Positions 16,973-26,128 of a stretch of 64,000 nucleotides of DNA are shown here, in pieces (positions within the stretch are counted from its first letter, which is position 1; each line of letters begins with the position of its first letter). This DNA comes from Streptomyces ficellus (GTDB lineage: Bacteria > Actinomycetota > Actinomycetes > Streptomycetales > Streptomycetaceae). The translations under genes and the position numbers were made by a program. A model generated the notes under the pieces. The model was not told the origin of the DNA and ran no database searches. It saw only the letters and a program-made list of their open reading frames with translations. The stretch spans positions 6,014,001 to 6,078,000 of the forward strand of contig NZ_CP034279.1 of NCBI RefSeq assembly GCF_009739905.1, in the 5' to 3' direction.

Positions 16973-19530
16973 TGCGGGTCCCGCTTTCGTGGCTGCGGGA
17001 GTACGTCGACCTGCCGGCGACGGCGACCGGCCGTGACGTACAGGCCAAGCTGGTGTCGGCCGGGCTGGAGGTCGAGACCGTCGAGCAGCTCGGCGCCGGC
17101 CTGACGGGCCCGCTCGTGGTGGGCAAGGTCCTCACCATCGAGGAACTGACCGAGTTCAAGAAGCCCATCCGCTTCTGCACCGTCGACGTCGGCGACGCTG
17201 GGGGCACCTCCCAGGCCGAAGGCTCTGGGGGAGGCACCGGTGAGCCCCAGGAGATCATCTGCGGCGCCCGGAACTTCGCCGAGGGCGACAAGGTCGTCGT
17301 GGCCCTGCCCGGCGCCGTCCTCCCCGGTGACTTCCGGATCGCCGAGCGCAAGACGTACGGCAAGGTCTCGCGCGGCATGATCTGCTCCGGCGACGAGCTC
17401 GGCATGGGCGACGACGGCAGCGGAGGCATCATCGTGCTCCCGCCGGAGTACGAGGTCGGCATCGACGCCACCGAGCTGCTGGAGCTGTACGACGAGGTCC
17501 TCGACATCGCCGTCACCCCCGACCGGGGCTACTGCCTGTCGATGCGCGGCGTGGCCCGCGAGGCCGCCACCGCCTACGGCCTGCCCCTGCGTGACCCGGC
17601 GCTCCTCGACGTGCCCGCGCCCAACTCGTACGGCCACACCGTCAAGGTCGCCGACCCCATGGGCTGCGACCGCTTCACCGCGCGCACCGTCGTCGGCCTC
17701 GACCCCGAGGCACGCTCACCGATCTGGCTGCGCCGCCGCCTCCAGAAGGCGGGCATGCGCCCGATCTCGCTCGCCGTCGACATCACCAACTACGTGATGC
17801 TGGAGCTGGGCCAGCCGCTGCACGCCTACGACCGCACCCGGATCCAGGGCGCGATCGGCGTCCGCCGCGCCGAGCAGGGCGAGAAGATCACCACCCTCGA
17901 CGGTGTCAAGCGGGTCCTCGACGCCGAGGACCTGGTCATCACCGACGAGGGCGGCCCCATCGGCCTCGCGGGCGTCATGGGCGGCGCCCACACCGAGATC
18001 GCCGACTCCGTCACCGACCCCGAGACGGGCGAGGTGCGCGGCACCACCGAGGTGGTCATCGAGGCGGCCCACTTCGACGCGGTCGCCATCGCCCGCACCG
18101 CCCGCCGCCACAAGCTGTCCTCCGAGGCGTCCCGGCGCTTCGAGCGCGGCGTCGACCCCCAGGCCGCCGCCGCAGCGGCGCAGCGCACCGTCGACCTGCT
18201 GGTCCTCCTCGCGGGCGGCACCGCCGAGGCCGGGGTCACCGAGATCCTCGCGCCCTCCGCGCCGCGCACCGTCCTGATGCGGGCCGACCACCCCGACCGC
18301 GTCGCCGGTGTCGCCTACGGCCGCGAGACCGTCGTACGCCGCCTCCAGGAGGTCGGCTGCGACGTCTACGGGCAGGACGAGCTCACCGTCACCGTCCCGT
18401 CCTGGCGCCCCGACCTCGCCCACCCCAACGACCTCGCCGAGGAGGTCATCCGGCTGGAGGGGTACGAGAACCTGCCCTCCACGCTGCCCCAGCCGCCGTC
18501 CGGCCGCGGCCTGACCGCCCGCCAGCGGCTGCACCGCCGCGTCGGCCGGGCGCTCGCGGGCGCCGGGTACGTCGAGGCGCCGAACTACCCGTTCGTCGCC
18601 GAGCAGGTCTTCGACCAGCTGGCCCTCGAGGCCGACGACCCCAACCGCCGGGTGGTGAAGCTGGTCAACCCGCTCTCCGACGAAGAGCCGGCGATGCGCA
18701 CCACCCTGCTGCCGGGCCTGCTCGGCGCGCTGCGCCGCAACAACGGCCGCGGCAGCCACGACCTGGCGCTCTTCGAGACCGGGCTGGTCTTCCACCCGGC
18801 CGCCGAGGCCGGTACCGCCGTCGTCCTCCCCGTCGACCGGCGCCCGACCGACGAGGAGATCGCCCGGCTCAACGCGCCGCTGCCCGAGCAGCCGCGGCAC
18901 GCCGCCGTGGTGCTCGCCGGGGCGCGCGAGCAGGCCGGCTGGTGGGGCAAGGGCCGCCCGGCCGACTGGGCCGACGCCGTCGAGGCCGCCCGGACCGTCG
19001 CCCGTGAGGCCGGCGCCGAACTGATCGTGCGCCAGGGCCAGTACGGCCCGTGGCACCCCGGTCGCTGCGCCGAGCTCGCGGTCGTGGTGGACGGCGAGGA
19101 GCGGACCGTCGGGTACGCGGGCGAGCTGCACCCCCGCGTCGTCAAGGCGCTGCACCTGCCCGACCGGACGTGCGCGATGGAGCTGGACCTCGACACCGTC
19201 GAGCGCGCCTCGTCCGGCGCGCTGCGCGCACCGAGGATCTCCACGTTCCCGGTCGCCACCCAGGACGTCGCCCTGGTCGTCGGCCGGGACGTGCCCGCCG
19301 CCGACGTCGAGGCCGCGCTGCGCGACGGCGCGGGCGAACTGCTGGAGTCCGTCCGGCTGTTCGACGTCTTCACCGGAGAGCAGATCGGCGAGGGCCGGAA
19401 GTCCCTCGCCTACGCGCTGCGCTTCCGCGCCGCCGACCGCACCCTGACCGTCGAGGAGGCGTCGGCCGCCCGTGACACCGCGGTGGCCCTGGCCGCCGAG
19501 CGGACCGGCGCGGTGCTGCGCGGCGCCTGA
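16972..19530 (+). CDS. pheT: Phenylalanine--tRNA ligase beta subunit
   Basis: The 852-residue beta chain has the N-terminal EMAP-like tRNA-binding domain (about 40-150), B3/B4 editing domain (about 210-380), B5 domain, the catalytic-like core, and the C-terminal FDX anticodon-binding domain (about 755-850). It pairs with PheS as an alpha2-beta2 enzyme. About residues 76-89 (AGGTSQAEGSGGG), inside the EMAP-like domain, are encoded by a palindromic mini-repeat also present between argC and argJ, an apparent in-frame insertion tolerated by a surface loop. Confidence 0.97.
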   Translation: MRVPLSWLREYVDLPATATGRDVQAKLVSAGLEVETVEQLGAGLTGPLVVGKVLTIEELTEFKKPIRFCTVDVGDAGGTSQAEGSGGGTGEPQEIICGARNFAEGDKVVVALPGAVLPGDFRIAERKTYGKVSRGMICSGDELGMGDDGSGGIIVLPPEYEVGIDATELLELYDEVLDIAVTPDRGYCLSMRGVAREAATAYGLPLRDPALLDVPAPNSYGHTVKVADPMGCDRFTARTVVGLDPEARSPIWLRRRLQKAGMRPISLAVDITNYVMLELGQPLHAYDRTRIQGAIGVRRAEQGEKITTLDGVKRVLDAEDLVITDEGGPIGLAGVMGGAHTEIADSVTDPETGEVRGTTEVVIEAAHFDAVAIARTARRHKLSSEASRRFERGVDPQAAAAAAQRTVDLLVLLAGGTAEAGVTEILAPSAPRTVLMRADHPDRVAGVAYGRETVVRRLQEVGCDVYGQDELTVTVPSWRPDLAHPNDLAEEVIRLEGYENLPSTLPQPPSGRGLTARQRLHRRVGRALAGAGYVEAPNYPFVAEQVFDQLALEADDPNRRVVKLVNPLSDEEPAMRTTLLPGLLGALRRNNGRGSHDLALFETGLVFHPAAEAGTAVVLPVDRRPTDEEIARLNAPLPEQPRHAAVVLAGAREQAGWWGKGRPADWADAVEAARTVAREAGAELIVRQGQYGPWHPGRCAELAVVVDGEERTVGYAGELHPRVVKALHLPDRTCAMELDLDTVERASSGALRAPRISTFPVATQDVALVVGRDVPAADVEAALRDGAGELLESVRLFDVFTGEQIGEGRKSLAYALRFRAADRTLTVEEASAARDTAVALAAERTGAVLRGA
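17197..17237 (+). repeat. Palindromic mini-repeat inserted in pheT
   Basis: About 41 bases beginning GCTGGGGGCACCTCCCAG and ending CTGGGGGAGGCAC match, with a slightly different centre, the element at 32016-32051. The first half is itself palindromic. It keeps the pheT frame open and adds about 13 Gly/Ser-rich residues. Confidence 0.7.
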
Positions 19531-19546
19531 CGGCCCACAGCGCGCT

Positions 19547-19580
19547 GAGGGGCATGGCCGGAACACCGGCCGTGCCCCTC
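19547..19580 (+). terminator. Terminator hairpin after pheST
   Basis: A 15-bp stem (19547-19561 with 19566-19580, one T-G pair) and AACA loop lies 17 bases after the pheT stop. Confidence 0.8.
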
Positions 19581-19680
19581 ACTCGTTCGAGTGGGAAGTC
19601 TGGTGGATGTTCCCCCGGCGCATGGACGATCGACACAATCGTCCCGACCGCGGGGAGGGGCCTGGAGAAGGGCGGTCCGC

Positions 19681-20739
19681 ATGCTGCGTACGCATTCCTG
19701 GCTTCGTCGCCTTGCCCCGCTGGCGCTCCCCTCGCTCTGGGGCGCCGTCGCCGTCCTGTGGAAACTCACCTGCCCGATCGCCCAGCAGGAGGGCACGGCG
19801 GCACGCATCGCCACCAGCGCCGTCTTCTTCACCGTGGGCACCGGCCTGGCCCTGGGCATGCGCTGCGGGCCGGCCAAGGAACTGAAACAGGTCAAAGCCG
19901 TCGCCCGGGCCACCCAGCAGGTCCTGCTGCGCCCGCCGCCGCCCCGGCTCGACGGCCTCTCCCTCGCCGCCGCCCAGCTGTCCGCCGCCCGGGGCGCCGC
20001 CGTCGGCGGCGATCTGTACGAGGCGGTCGCCACCCCGCACGGGGTGCGGATCGTCATCGGGGACGTACGCGGGCACGGGCTGCCCGCGCTCGCTGCGGCC
20101 GCCGCCGTACTGGGCAGCTTCCGCGAGGCCGCGCACGACGAGCCCGCGCTCGGGGACGTCCTGCGACGACTGGAACGGGCGCTCGGGCGGCACCTGCGGG
20201 AGCGGGCGCGCGACGAGCACCCCGCGGCGGGCGGAGGGGACCCGGCGCACCCGGCGGCGGAGGAATTCGTCACCGTACTGCTGCTGGAGGTCCGCGCGGA
20301 CGGGGCCGTGCTCGCCCTCAACTGCGGGCACCCCTGGCCCTACCGGCTGGCCGGCACGCGTGCCGAACCCGTCGCGGCCGGGGAGCCGCTGCCGCCGCTG
20401 GGCGTCCTGCCGCTGCCGGCCGAGCCGGCGCCGCACCGGTGCACGACGCTCCTGCCCGGCGAGGCGCTGTTCCTCCACACCGACGGCGCCGAGGACGCGA
20501 GGGACACCTCCGGGCGGTTCTTCCGGCTCCAGGACGCGCTGGACCGGGCCCTGCTCGGGACGCCGGTGCCCCCGGAGGCCCTGATCCACCGGGTGCACTC
20601 GGCGCTGCTGCGCCACACCGGCGGGCGGCTGACCGACGACGTGGCCCTGATGGTCGTCCGCAACGACCGTTCCCGGGTGCCGGCGCAGCCCGCGGACCCT
20701 GAGCTGCGCCGCACCCGCCCTTCACCCTCCCCTCGCTGA
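19681..20739 (+). CDS. Membrane PP2C-type (SpoIIE/RsbU family) protein phosphatase
   Basis: The 352-residue protein starts with two membrane segments (about 10-28 and 40-60) and continues as a PPM/SpoIIE phosphatase domain (about 85-335), with metal-ligand motifs GGDLYEAV, IGDVRGHG, HTDGAEDARD and TDDVALMVV. Family members dephosphorylate anti-sigma-factor antagonists and are abundant in Streptomyces. The ATG at 19681 follows GGAGAAGGG. No anti-sigma gene is adjacent, so its partner is unknown. Confidence 0.9.
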   Translation: MLRTHSWLRRLAPLALPSLWGAVAVLWKLTCPIAQQEGTAARIATSAVFFTVGTGLALGMRCGPAKELKQVKAVARATQQVLLRPPPPRLDGLSLAAAQLSAARGAAVGGDLYEAVATPHGVRIVIGDVRGHGLPALAAAAAVLGSFREAAHDEPALGDVLRRLERALGRHLRERARDEHPAAGGGDPAHPAAEEFVTVLLLEVRADGAVLALNCGHPWPYRLAGTRAEPVAAGEPLPPLGVLPLPAEPAPHRCTTLLPGEALFLHTDGAEDARDTSGRFFRLQDALDRALLGTPVPPEALIHRVHSALLRHTGGRLTDDVALMVVRNDRSRVPAQPADPELRRTRPSPSPR

Positions 20740-20950
20740 CGTGCTGCCGGGACATGGACGGTGCGGCCGGGCGCCGTCCGGCCTGCCGCGGAGTGTCGGG
20801 CAGATCAGGCAGGACGGACGGCGCCTTCGCGGGCCGCCGCACTGTACGAGGGGGGAGCCGGCGGCCCGGCCGCCTCTGTGAGAGACCGCCCAGTCAACCG
20901 GCCCCGGACGTACGGCGGCAGAGCGCGCGGGGCACGGATACGGGCATTCC

Positions 20951-20969
20951 GTTCACACCCCGTGCGAAC
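20951..20969. promoter_or_regulatory. Near-palindromic operator-like site before the TPR regulator
   Basis: GTTCACACCCCGTGCGAAC is an inverted repeat with one mismatch and lies 44 bases upstream of the regulator's ATG; TAGTCT at 20980-20985 could be its -10 element. Fifteen bases (20954-20968) recur exactly at 23340-23354. It may be the regulator's own binding site. Confidence 0.5.
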
Positions 20970-21012
20970 CGGTCTCCACTAGTCTGGGCACACCGAGTCA
21001 CCGGAGGGGCCC

Positions 21013-22353
21013 ATGCAGCCCAACACCCTGCTCGACGCCCTGCTCGACGAGGCGGGCATCTCCCACGCGGGCCTGGCCGCCCACGTCAACCAGGCCGGCC
21101 GGGCGAGAGGCCTGTCGCTGCGGTACGAACACACCGCGGTGGCCCGCTGGTTGAAGGGCCAGCGGCCGCGCGGCCAGGTGCCGGACCTGATCTGCGAGGT
21201 GCTCGGTGCCCGGCTGCACCGGCCGGTGACCCTCGACGACATCGGGCTCGGCGTCCCCGGCGGGGCGGCCGCGACGCACGGTTCCCCGCTGTCCGGGTTC
21301 GTGGAGCGGGCCACCGCGCTGTGGCGCTCCGACGAGCAGCAACGCCCGCACATACTGGGCGCACCGGCGGTGACGGGCACCCCGGCCGTGATGCCCGTCT
21401 GGGAGTGGGAGAACCCCCCGGAGGACGCCGACGTCTCGCGCGACGGCCAGACCCGGGTCAGCATGTCCGACATCACCATGCTGCGCGCGGCCCGCGCCCA
21501 CTACGAGCTGATGTACCGGCGGGCGGGCGGGATCGCCACCCGCGCCCGGATCGTGGGCTTCCTGAACGCCGAGACGGCGCCGCTGCTGCGCGGCCGCTAC
21601 AACGACGCCCTGGGCCGCCAGTTGCACCGCGCGACGGGAGGGCTGGTGGCGGTCGCCGGGATCTGCGCGTACGACTCGGACGCGCACGGCCTCGCGCAGC
21701 GCTACTTCCACCAGGCGCTGCGGCTGGCGAAGGCGAGCGGGGACCGCGGGCTCGGCGCCTATGTGATCGCCCTGCTGGTCAACCAGTCGCTGTTCATGGG
21801 GGAGCACCGGCAGGCGGTGGCGTTCGCGGAGGCGGCGCTGCGGACCGCCGGGGCGCAGATCACCCCGGCGCTCGCCGCGGACCTGCACGCGATGCAGGCC
21901 AAGGCGTACGCACACCTGGGCGACGGGACCGGGGCGCTGAGATGCATCCGGCGCGCGGAGTCGGAGGCGGAGCGGATCCAGCCGGTGCGCGAGCCGGACG
22001 AGACCGGCTACGTCCAGCCGGGGCTGGTCAACGTACAGGTGGCCGAGGCCCTGCTGAGCCTGGGTGACCTGACCGGCGCACGGGAGCACGCCGCCGCGGC
22101 GGTGCGCACCCCCGCGCACGACCGGGGGCGGGTGCACCGGCTCGCCATGCTGAGCCAGATCGAGCTGCGGCAGGGCGAGGCGGACCGGGCGGCGGTGACG
22201 GCCTCGGAAATGGCCGAGCGGGCGCGGGGGATGGAGTCGCAGCGGCTGCGGGACCGGCTGCGGGAGGTGCGCGAACACCTCGTCGCGAGCGGCTGCGACG
22301 ACGCGGCGGAAGCGGCCGGCCTCATCGACGGAGCGCTGCGCGTGCCGCTGTGA
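21013..22353 (+). CDS. TPR-containing transcriptional regulator (NsdA-like)
   Basis: The 446-residue protein has an N-terminal helix-turn-helix-like segment (about 8-62: LDEAGISHAGLAAHVNQ...YEHTAVARWLKGQRPRG) and a long helical region of tetratricopeptide repeats (about 160-430). This layout resembles the Streptomyces NsdA/NsdB-type regulators of development and antibiotic production, although I cannot assign it to either. The ATG at 21013 follows GGAGGGG. Operator-like palindromes lie in its promoter and in later intergenic regions. Confidence 0.82.
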   Translation: MQPNTLLDALLDEAGISHAGLAAHVNQAGRARGLSLRYEHTAVARWLKGQRPRGQVPDLICEVLGARLHRPVTLDDIGLGVPGGAAATHGSPLSGFVERATALWRSDEQQRPHILGAPAVTGTPAVMPVWEWENPPEDADVSRDGQTRVSMSDITMLRAARAHYELMYRRAGGIATRARIVGFLNAETAPLLRGRYNDALGRQLHRATGGLVAVAGICAYDSDAHGLAQRYFHQALRLAKASGDRGLGAYVIALLVNQSLFMGEHRQAVAFAEAALRTAGAQITPALAADLHAMQAKAYAHLGDGTGALRCIRRAESEAERIQPVREPDETGYVQPGLVNVQVAEALLSLGDLTGAREHAAAAVRTPAHDRGRVHRLAMLSQIELRQGEADRAAVTASEMAERARGMESQRLRDRLREVREHLVASGCDDAAEAAGLIDGALRVPL

Positions 22354-22430
22354 CCTTCCCGTGCGACGTTCCGCACGGTCCATGAGCCTGCTGCGATATT
22401 GCCATCTACTTGTCGGAAGGTGGCAGAAAC

Positions 22431-22961
22431 GTGCAGTGGACGAACCTGAGCGAACAAACCATTTATGAGAACCGCTGGTTCAAGGTCAATCTGGCGGACG
22501 TCGCCCTCCCGGACGGCCGGCACCTGGACCACTTCCTCATCCGGCTCCGCCCGGTCGCGGTGGCGACCGCGGTCAACACGGCCAACGAGGTGCTGATGCT
22601 GTGGCGGCACCGCTTCATCACCGACAGCTGGGGCTGGGAACTCGCCGCGGGGGTGGTCGAGGACGGCGAGGACATCGCCGCCGCGGCCGCCCGCGAGATG
22701 GAGGAGGAGACGGGCTGGCGCCCCGGACCCCTCCACCACCTGCTGACCGTCGAGCCGTCCAACGGCCTGACCGACGCGCGCCACCACCTCTACTGGTCGG
22801 AGGAGGCGACCTACACGGGCCACCCCGAGGACGACTTCGAATCGTCCCGCCGGGAGTGGATACCGCTGAAACTCGTCCCCGACATGATCGCGCGCGGAGA
22901 GGTCCCGGCCGCCAACATGGCGGCCGGGCTGCTGATGCTGCACCATCTCCGGCTCGGCTGA
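22431..22961 (+). CDS. NUDIX hydrolase
   Basis: The 176-residue protein carries a complete Nudix box, GVVEDGEDIAAAAAREMEEE followed by TGW, at about residues 72-95, with the metal-binding glutamates in place. Sequence around it resembles ADP-ribose/nucleoside-diphosphate-sugar pyrophosphatases. I chose GTG 22431 because GGAAGG lies upstream; a TTG at 22410 is an alternative. It follows the TPR regulator by 77 bases, with a GTGCGA...CCGCAC inverted repeat (22361-22376) between them. Confidence 0.88.
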   Translation: MQWTNLSEQTIYENRWFKVNLADVALPDGRHLDHFLIRLRPVAVATAVNTANEVLMLWRHRFITDSWGWELAAGVVEDGEDIAAAAAREMEEETGWRPGPLHHLLTVEPSNGLTDARHHLYWSEEATYTGHPEDDFESSRREWIPLKLVPDMIARGEVPAANMAAGLLMLHHLRLG

Positions 22962-22983
22962 CCCGCCTCGCGGGGCGCCGTCC

Positions 22984-23241
22984 TCACCTGCCGAGCGCCT
23001 GCCAGACCGCCACCGCCAGGGCGCCCACGGCGGTGAACGCGGAGACGGCGGGCAGCGGCCACCTGGCCTGCTCCAGGGCGGCGACGCGCGCGGCCAGATC
23101 GGTCAGGTCACGGTCGATCTGGCCGTGCCGCTGGGCAAGCAGCGCCAGCTGCCCGTCGATACGGGCGAGCCCCACATCGAGACAGCGGCGCAGCTCGGCG
23201 AACTCCTCGACGGCGGTTAAGTGTTCGGGGTCGGTGGTCAC
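22984..23241 (-). CDS. Small coiled-coil protein with C-terminal membrane anchor; contains a TTA codon
   Basis: This 85-residue protein has a helical, heptad-like region (about 12-60, LTAVEEFAELRRCLDVGLA...IDRDLTDLAARVAALEQ) followed by one membrane segment (about 63-81). No family was recognised. The GTG at 23241 has GGAGAACC upstream. Codon 8 is TTA, so translation should depend on the bldA tRNA. Its upstream region holds a 15-base site identical to one in the promoter of the TPR regulator gene. Confidence 0.7.
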   Translation of the reverse strand: MTTDPEHLTAVEEFAELRRCLDVGLARIDGQLALLAQRHGQIDRDLTDLAARVAALEQARWPLPAVSAFTAVGALAVAVWQALGR

Positions 23242-23339
23242 GGTTCTCCGCTCCTCTTGGTCGACTGAGCGGATCCGAGTCAACTCCCCCGGGTGGGACG
23301 CGGGGAGCGTGTGCGCAGGGCATATGCGAACACGCTCCG

Positions 23340-23354
23340 CACACCCCGTGCGAA
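23340..23354. promoter_or_regulatory. Second copy of the 15-base operator-like site
   Basis: CACACCCCGTGCGAA here is identical to 20954-20968. It lies about 100 bases upstream of the start of the small coiled-coil membrane protein gene on the minus strand and just beyond the stop of the dehydrogenase. Confidence 0.45.
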
Positions 23355-23396
23355 ACTTCGTCGCTCTGCGTCACCCGCCGTACGGGAGGACGTGCG

Positions 23397-24260
23397 TCAC
23401 ACCTCGTACGGGTAGAAACCCGAGCCGGTCTTGCGGCCCAGGCGACCCGCGTCCACCATGCGCTGGAGCAGCGGGGGAGCGGCGTACAGCGGCTCCTTGT
23501 ACTCGGCGTACATCGAGTCCGCGACCGAGGCGACCGTGTCCAGGCCGATCAGGTCGGCGAGCTTGAGCGGGCCCATGGGGTGGGCGCAGCCCATCTCCAT
23601 GCCGTTGTCGATGTCCTCGCGGCTGGCGATCCCCGACTCGAACATCCGGATCGCGGAGAGCAGGTACGGGATCAGCAGCGCGTTCACCACGAAGCCCGAC
23701 CTGTCCTGGGCGCGGATCGCGTGCTTGCCCAGCACCTTCTCGACCACGGCCTGGGAGCGGCTGATGGTGCCCTCGGACGTGGTCAGCGCCGGGATCAGCT
23801 CGACGAGCTGCTGCACCGGGGCCGGGTTGAAGAAGTGGATGCCGATGACCTGGTCGGGGCGGGACGTCGCCACGGCCAGCTTCACCAGCGGGATGGAGGA
23901 GGTGTTCGAGGCGAGGATCGCGTCCTGGCGGGTGACCACCTGGTCGAGGACCTGGAAGATCTCCGTCTTCACCTGCTCGTTCTCGACGACCGCCTCGATG
24001 ACCAGGTCGCGGTCGGCGAACTCGCCCAGGTCGGTGGTGAAGCTGAGGCGGGCCAGCGTCGCGTCCCGCTCCTCCTCGGTGATCTTGCCCCGCTGGGCGG
24101 CCTTGGAGAGCGAGTTGTACAGCCGGGTACGGCCGATCTCCAGCGCCTCGCCGGTGGTCTCGGCGACCATGACCTCCAGGCCGCTGCGGGCACACACCTC
24201 CGCGATGCCCGCGCCCATCTGGCCGCAGCCCACCACTCCGACGCGTTCGATGTCGGTCAC
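23397..24260 (-). CDS. 3-hydroxybutyryl-CoA / 3-hydroxyacyl-CoA dehydrogenase
   Basis: The 287-residue protein is a full-length short 3-hydroxyacyl-CoA dehydrogenase: an N-terminal NAD-binding domain with GCGQMGAGIAEV, the SNTSSIP and GIHFFNPAP segments with the catalytic His, and a C-terminal domain ending KTGSGFYPYEV. It oxidises 3-hydroxyacyl-CoA in fatty-acid or polyhydroxybutyrate-type metabolism. GTG 24260 follows AAAGG. It is divergent from the glycosidase-like gene. Confidence 0.93.
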   Translation of the reverse strand: MTDIERVGVVGCGQMGAGIAEVCARSGLEVMVAETTGEALEIGRTRLYNSLSKAAQRGKITEEERDATLARLSFTTDLGEFADRDLVIEAVVENEQVKTEIFQVLDQVVTRQDAILASNTSSIPLVKLAVATSRPDQVIGIHFFNPAPVQQLVELIPALTTSEGTISRSQAVVEKVLGKHAIRAQDRSGFVVNALLIPYLLSAIRMFESGIASREDIDNGMEMGCAHPMGPLKLADLIGLDTVASVADSMYAEYKEPLYAAPPLLQRMVDAGRLGRKTGSGFYPYEV

Positions 24261-24429
24261 ATCGTGCCTTTCGCTGATCTTCCCTGCGGCAGGATCCCCG
24301 TGTGATTCCGGTGCCCGCCTCGACCCCACGACGTTACTCCGTTCGCGCGGGTGCAGGGCGGTCCGGGGCGGGCATGCTCTGCGGGGACCGGGCGAGAACG
24401 GGACAACACGCTGGTAAAGGGGCATATGA

Positions 24430-25740
24430 ATGCGGCATATCGGCAGAAGGAACCTGGCGGCGGCAGCGGCCGGAGTATTGGCGTCGCTGTGGGCCACGAC
24501 GGGCGCGGGCGCCGCGCCCCGGCCCGACCGTGACAGCCGTGGGCACGTCAAGGACCCCGGTGAGCCGGCGGGGCTGCGGGGGCGGCGCGGACACCGGGGG
24601 AGGAGGGCCGCGGGCAAGGAGTTCCGCGGGATGTGGCTGGCGACCGTGGCCAACCGTGACTGGCCGTCCAAGCCGGGCCTGACCGCCGACCGCCAGCGCG
24701 CCGAGCTGCTGGCCTTCCTCGACGCGGCCGTGGAGCGGCGGCTGAACGCGGTGGTGTTCCAGGTGCGGCCAACCGCCGACGCCCTGTGGCCCTCGCCGTA
24801 CGAGCCGTGGTCGCAGTACCTCACCGGCGTCCAGGGCCGCGACCCCGGCTGGGACCCGCTGGGCACCGCCGTCACCGAGGCCCACGCCCGCGGCCTGGAG
24901 CTGCACGCCTGGTTCAACCCCTACCGGGTGGCCAACCACACCGACCCGGCGAGGCTCACCGAAGGCCACCCCGCCCGGGTCCACCCGGACTGGGTCCTGC
25001 CCTACGGCGGCAAGCTCTACTACAACCCGGGCCTGCCGCAGGTGCGCGGCTTCGTCCAGGACGCCATGCTCGACGCGGTACGCCGCTACGACGTCGACGG
25101 CGTGCACTTCGACGACTACTTCTACCCCTATCCGGTGGCCGGGCAGGCCTTCGCCGACGACGACACCTTCGCCGCACACGGCGCGGGCTTCCCGGACAAG
25201 GCGGCGTGGCGGCGGGACAACATCGACCGGCTGGTGCGGGAGATGTCCGAGCGGATCCAGGAGACCCGCAAGGACGTCGCGTTCGGGATCAGCCCCTTCG
25301 GTGTGTGGCGCAACGCCGCCACCGACCCGCTCGGCTCGAACACCCGGGCGGGCGTGCAAACCTACGACGACCTGCACGCCGACACCCGGAAATGGGTCAA
25401 GGAGGGCTGGATCGACTACGTGGTGCCGCAGCTCTACTGGCACATCGGCAACGCCGCCGCCGACTACGCCGAGCTGGTGCCCTGGTGGGACGAGGTGGCG
25501 CGCGGCACGGGCGTGGACCTGTACGTGGGGGAGGCGCTGTACAAGGCCGGCGACCCCGCCCAGCCGGCCGCCTGGCAGGACCCGACGGAGCTGTCACGCC
25601 ACCTCACCCTGGCGGGCGAGCACCCCCGGGTGGGCGGCCACGTCTTCTTCTCGGCCAAGGAGGTCGTGACGGACCGCATCGGGGCGATGGCCAGGGTCGT
25701 GGCCGACCACTACCCGACGGCGGCCCGCCCGCCGGGCTAG
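24430..25740 (+). CDS. Secreted GHL10-type glycosyl hydrolase-like protein (DUF187)
   Basis: The 436-residue protein begins with a twin-arginine signal (GRRNLAAAAAGVLASL) and continues with a family 10-like glycosyl hydrolase domain: FRGMWLATVANRDWPSK, WFNPYRVANH, YNPGLPQVR, GVHFDDYFYPYP and ISPFGVWRN. The aspartates of HFDDYFYP are the likely catalytic or binding residues. It is probably exported by Tat and may act on cell-wall or polysaccharide material. It is monocistronic. Confidence 0.87.
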   Translation: MRHIGRRNLAAAAAGVLASLWATTGAGAAPRPDRDSRGHVKDPGEPAGLRGRRGHRGRRAAGKEFRGMWLATVANRDWPSKPGLTADRQRAELLAFLDAAVERRLNAVVFQVRPTADALWPSPYEPWSQYLTGVQGRDPGWDPLGTAVTEAHARGLELHAWFNPYRVANHTDPARLTEGHPARVHPDWVLPYGGKLYYNPGLPQVRGFVQDAMLDAVRRYDVDGVHFDDYFYPYPVAGQAFADDDTFAAHGAGFPDKAAWRRDNIDRLVREMSERIQETRKDVAFGISPFGVWRNAATDPLGSNTRAGVQTYDDLHADTRKWVKEGWIDYVVPQLYWHIGNAAADYAELVPWWDEVARGTGVDLYVGEALYKAGDPAQPAAWQDPTELSRHLTLAGEHPRVGGHVFFSAKEVVTDRIGAMARVVADHYPTAARPPG

Positions 25741-25774
25741 GGCGTGCACGCCCCTCGGTGTGCCCTAGCCGGGC
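25731..25774. terminator. Bidirectional hairpin between convergent genes
   Basis: CTAGGGC (25737-25743) pairs with GCCCTAG (25762-25768), and the flanking CCGGG bases extend the stem with a mismatch. It overlaps the ends of the GHL10-like gene and the convergent DUF1918 gene. Confidence 0.5.
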
Positions 25775-25956
25775 TCCTTGTGGCGTACGACGCTGTCGGG
25801 GCCCGGGGACATCAGGGTCTCGTGCCCGTCGTCGAAGCGGACGCGGTACGGGGGTGTGCCGTCCGGGCCGAGCACCTCGATGACCTCGGCGGTCCTGTCG
25901 TGCTGGCCGACGACCCTGCCGTGCACCAACAGCTTGTCGCCCACGGTCGCGTGCAT
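25765..25956 (-). CDS. DUF1918 domain protein
   Basis: A 63-residue small beta-rich protein matching the DUF1918 family (GDKLLVHGRVVGQHDRTAEV...PYRVRFDDGHETLMSPG). The ATG at 25956 has AAGGAGGTCACTCG immediately upstream, a near-perfect ribosome site. Function is unknown; several copies per genome are usual in Streptomyces. Confidence 0.9.
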   Translation of the reverse strand: MHATVGDKLLVHGRVVGQHDRTAEVIEVLGPDGTPPYRVRFDDGHETLMSPGPDSVVRHKEPG

Positions 25957-26128
25957 CGAGTGACCTCCTTGCGCCGGTTTGTCCTGAATGTCGTTCCGTA
26001 GGGGGAGTCTACGTCCGCAGGTGTGGTCCGCGTCACCCGGAGCAGCCGGCCGGGTGCCGCTCGTTCACCGTGCAACCAGCGTGGCACGCACCACTGACAA
26101 CCGGCCCCCGCCCTGCCAGGGTTCGATC

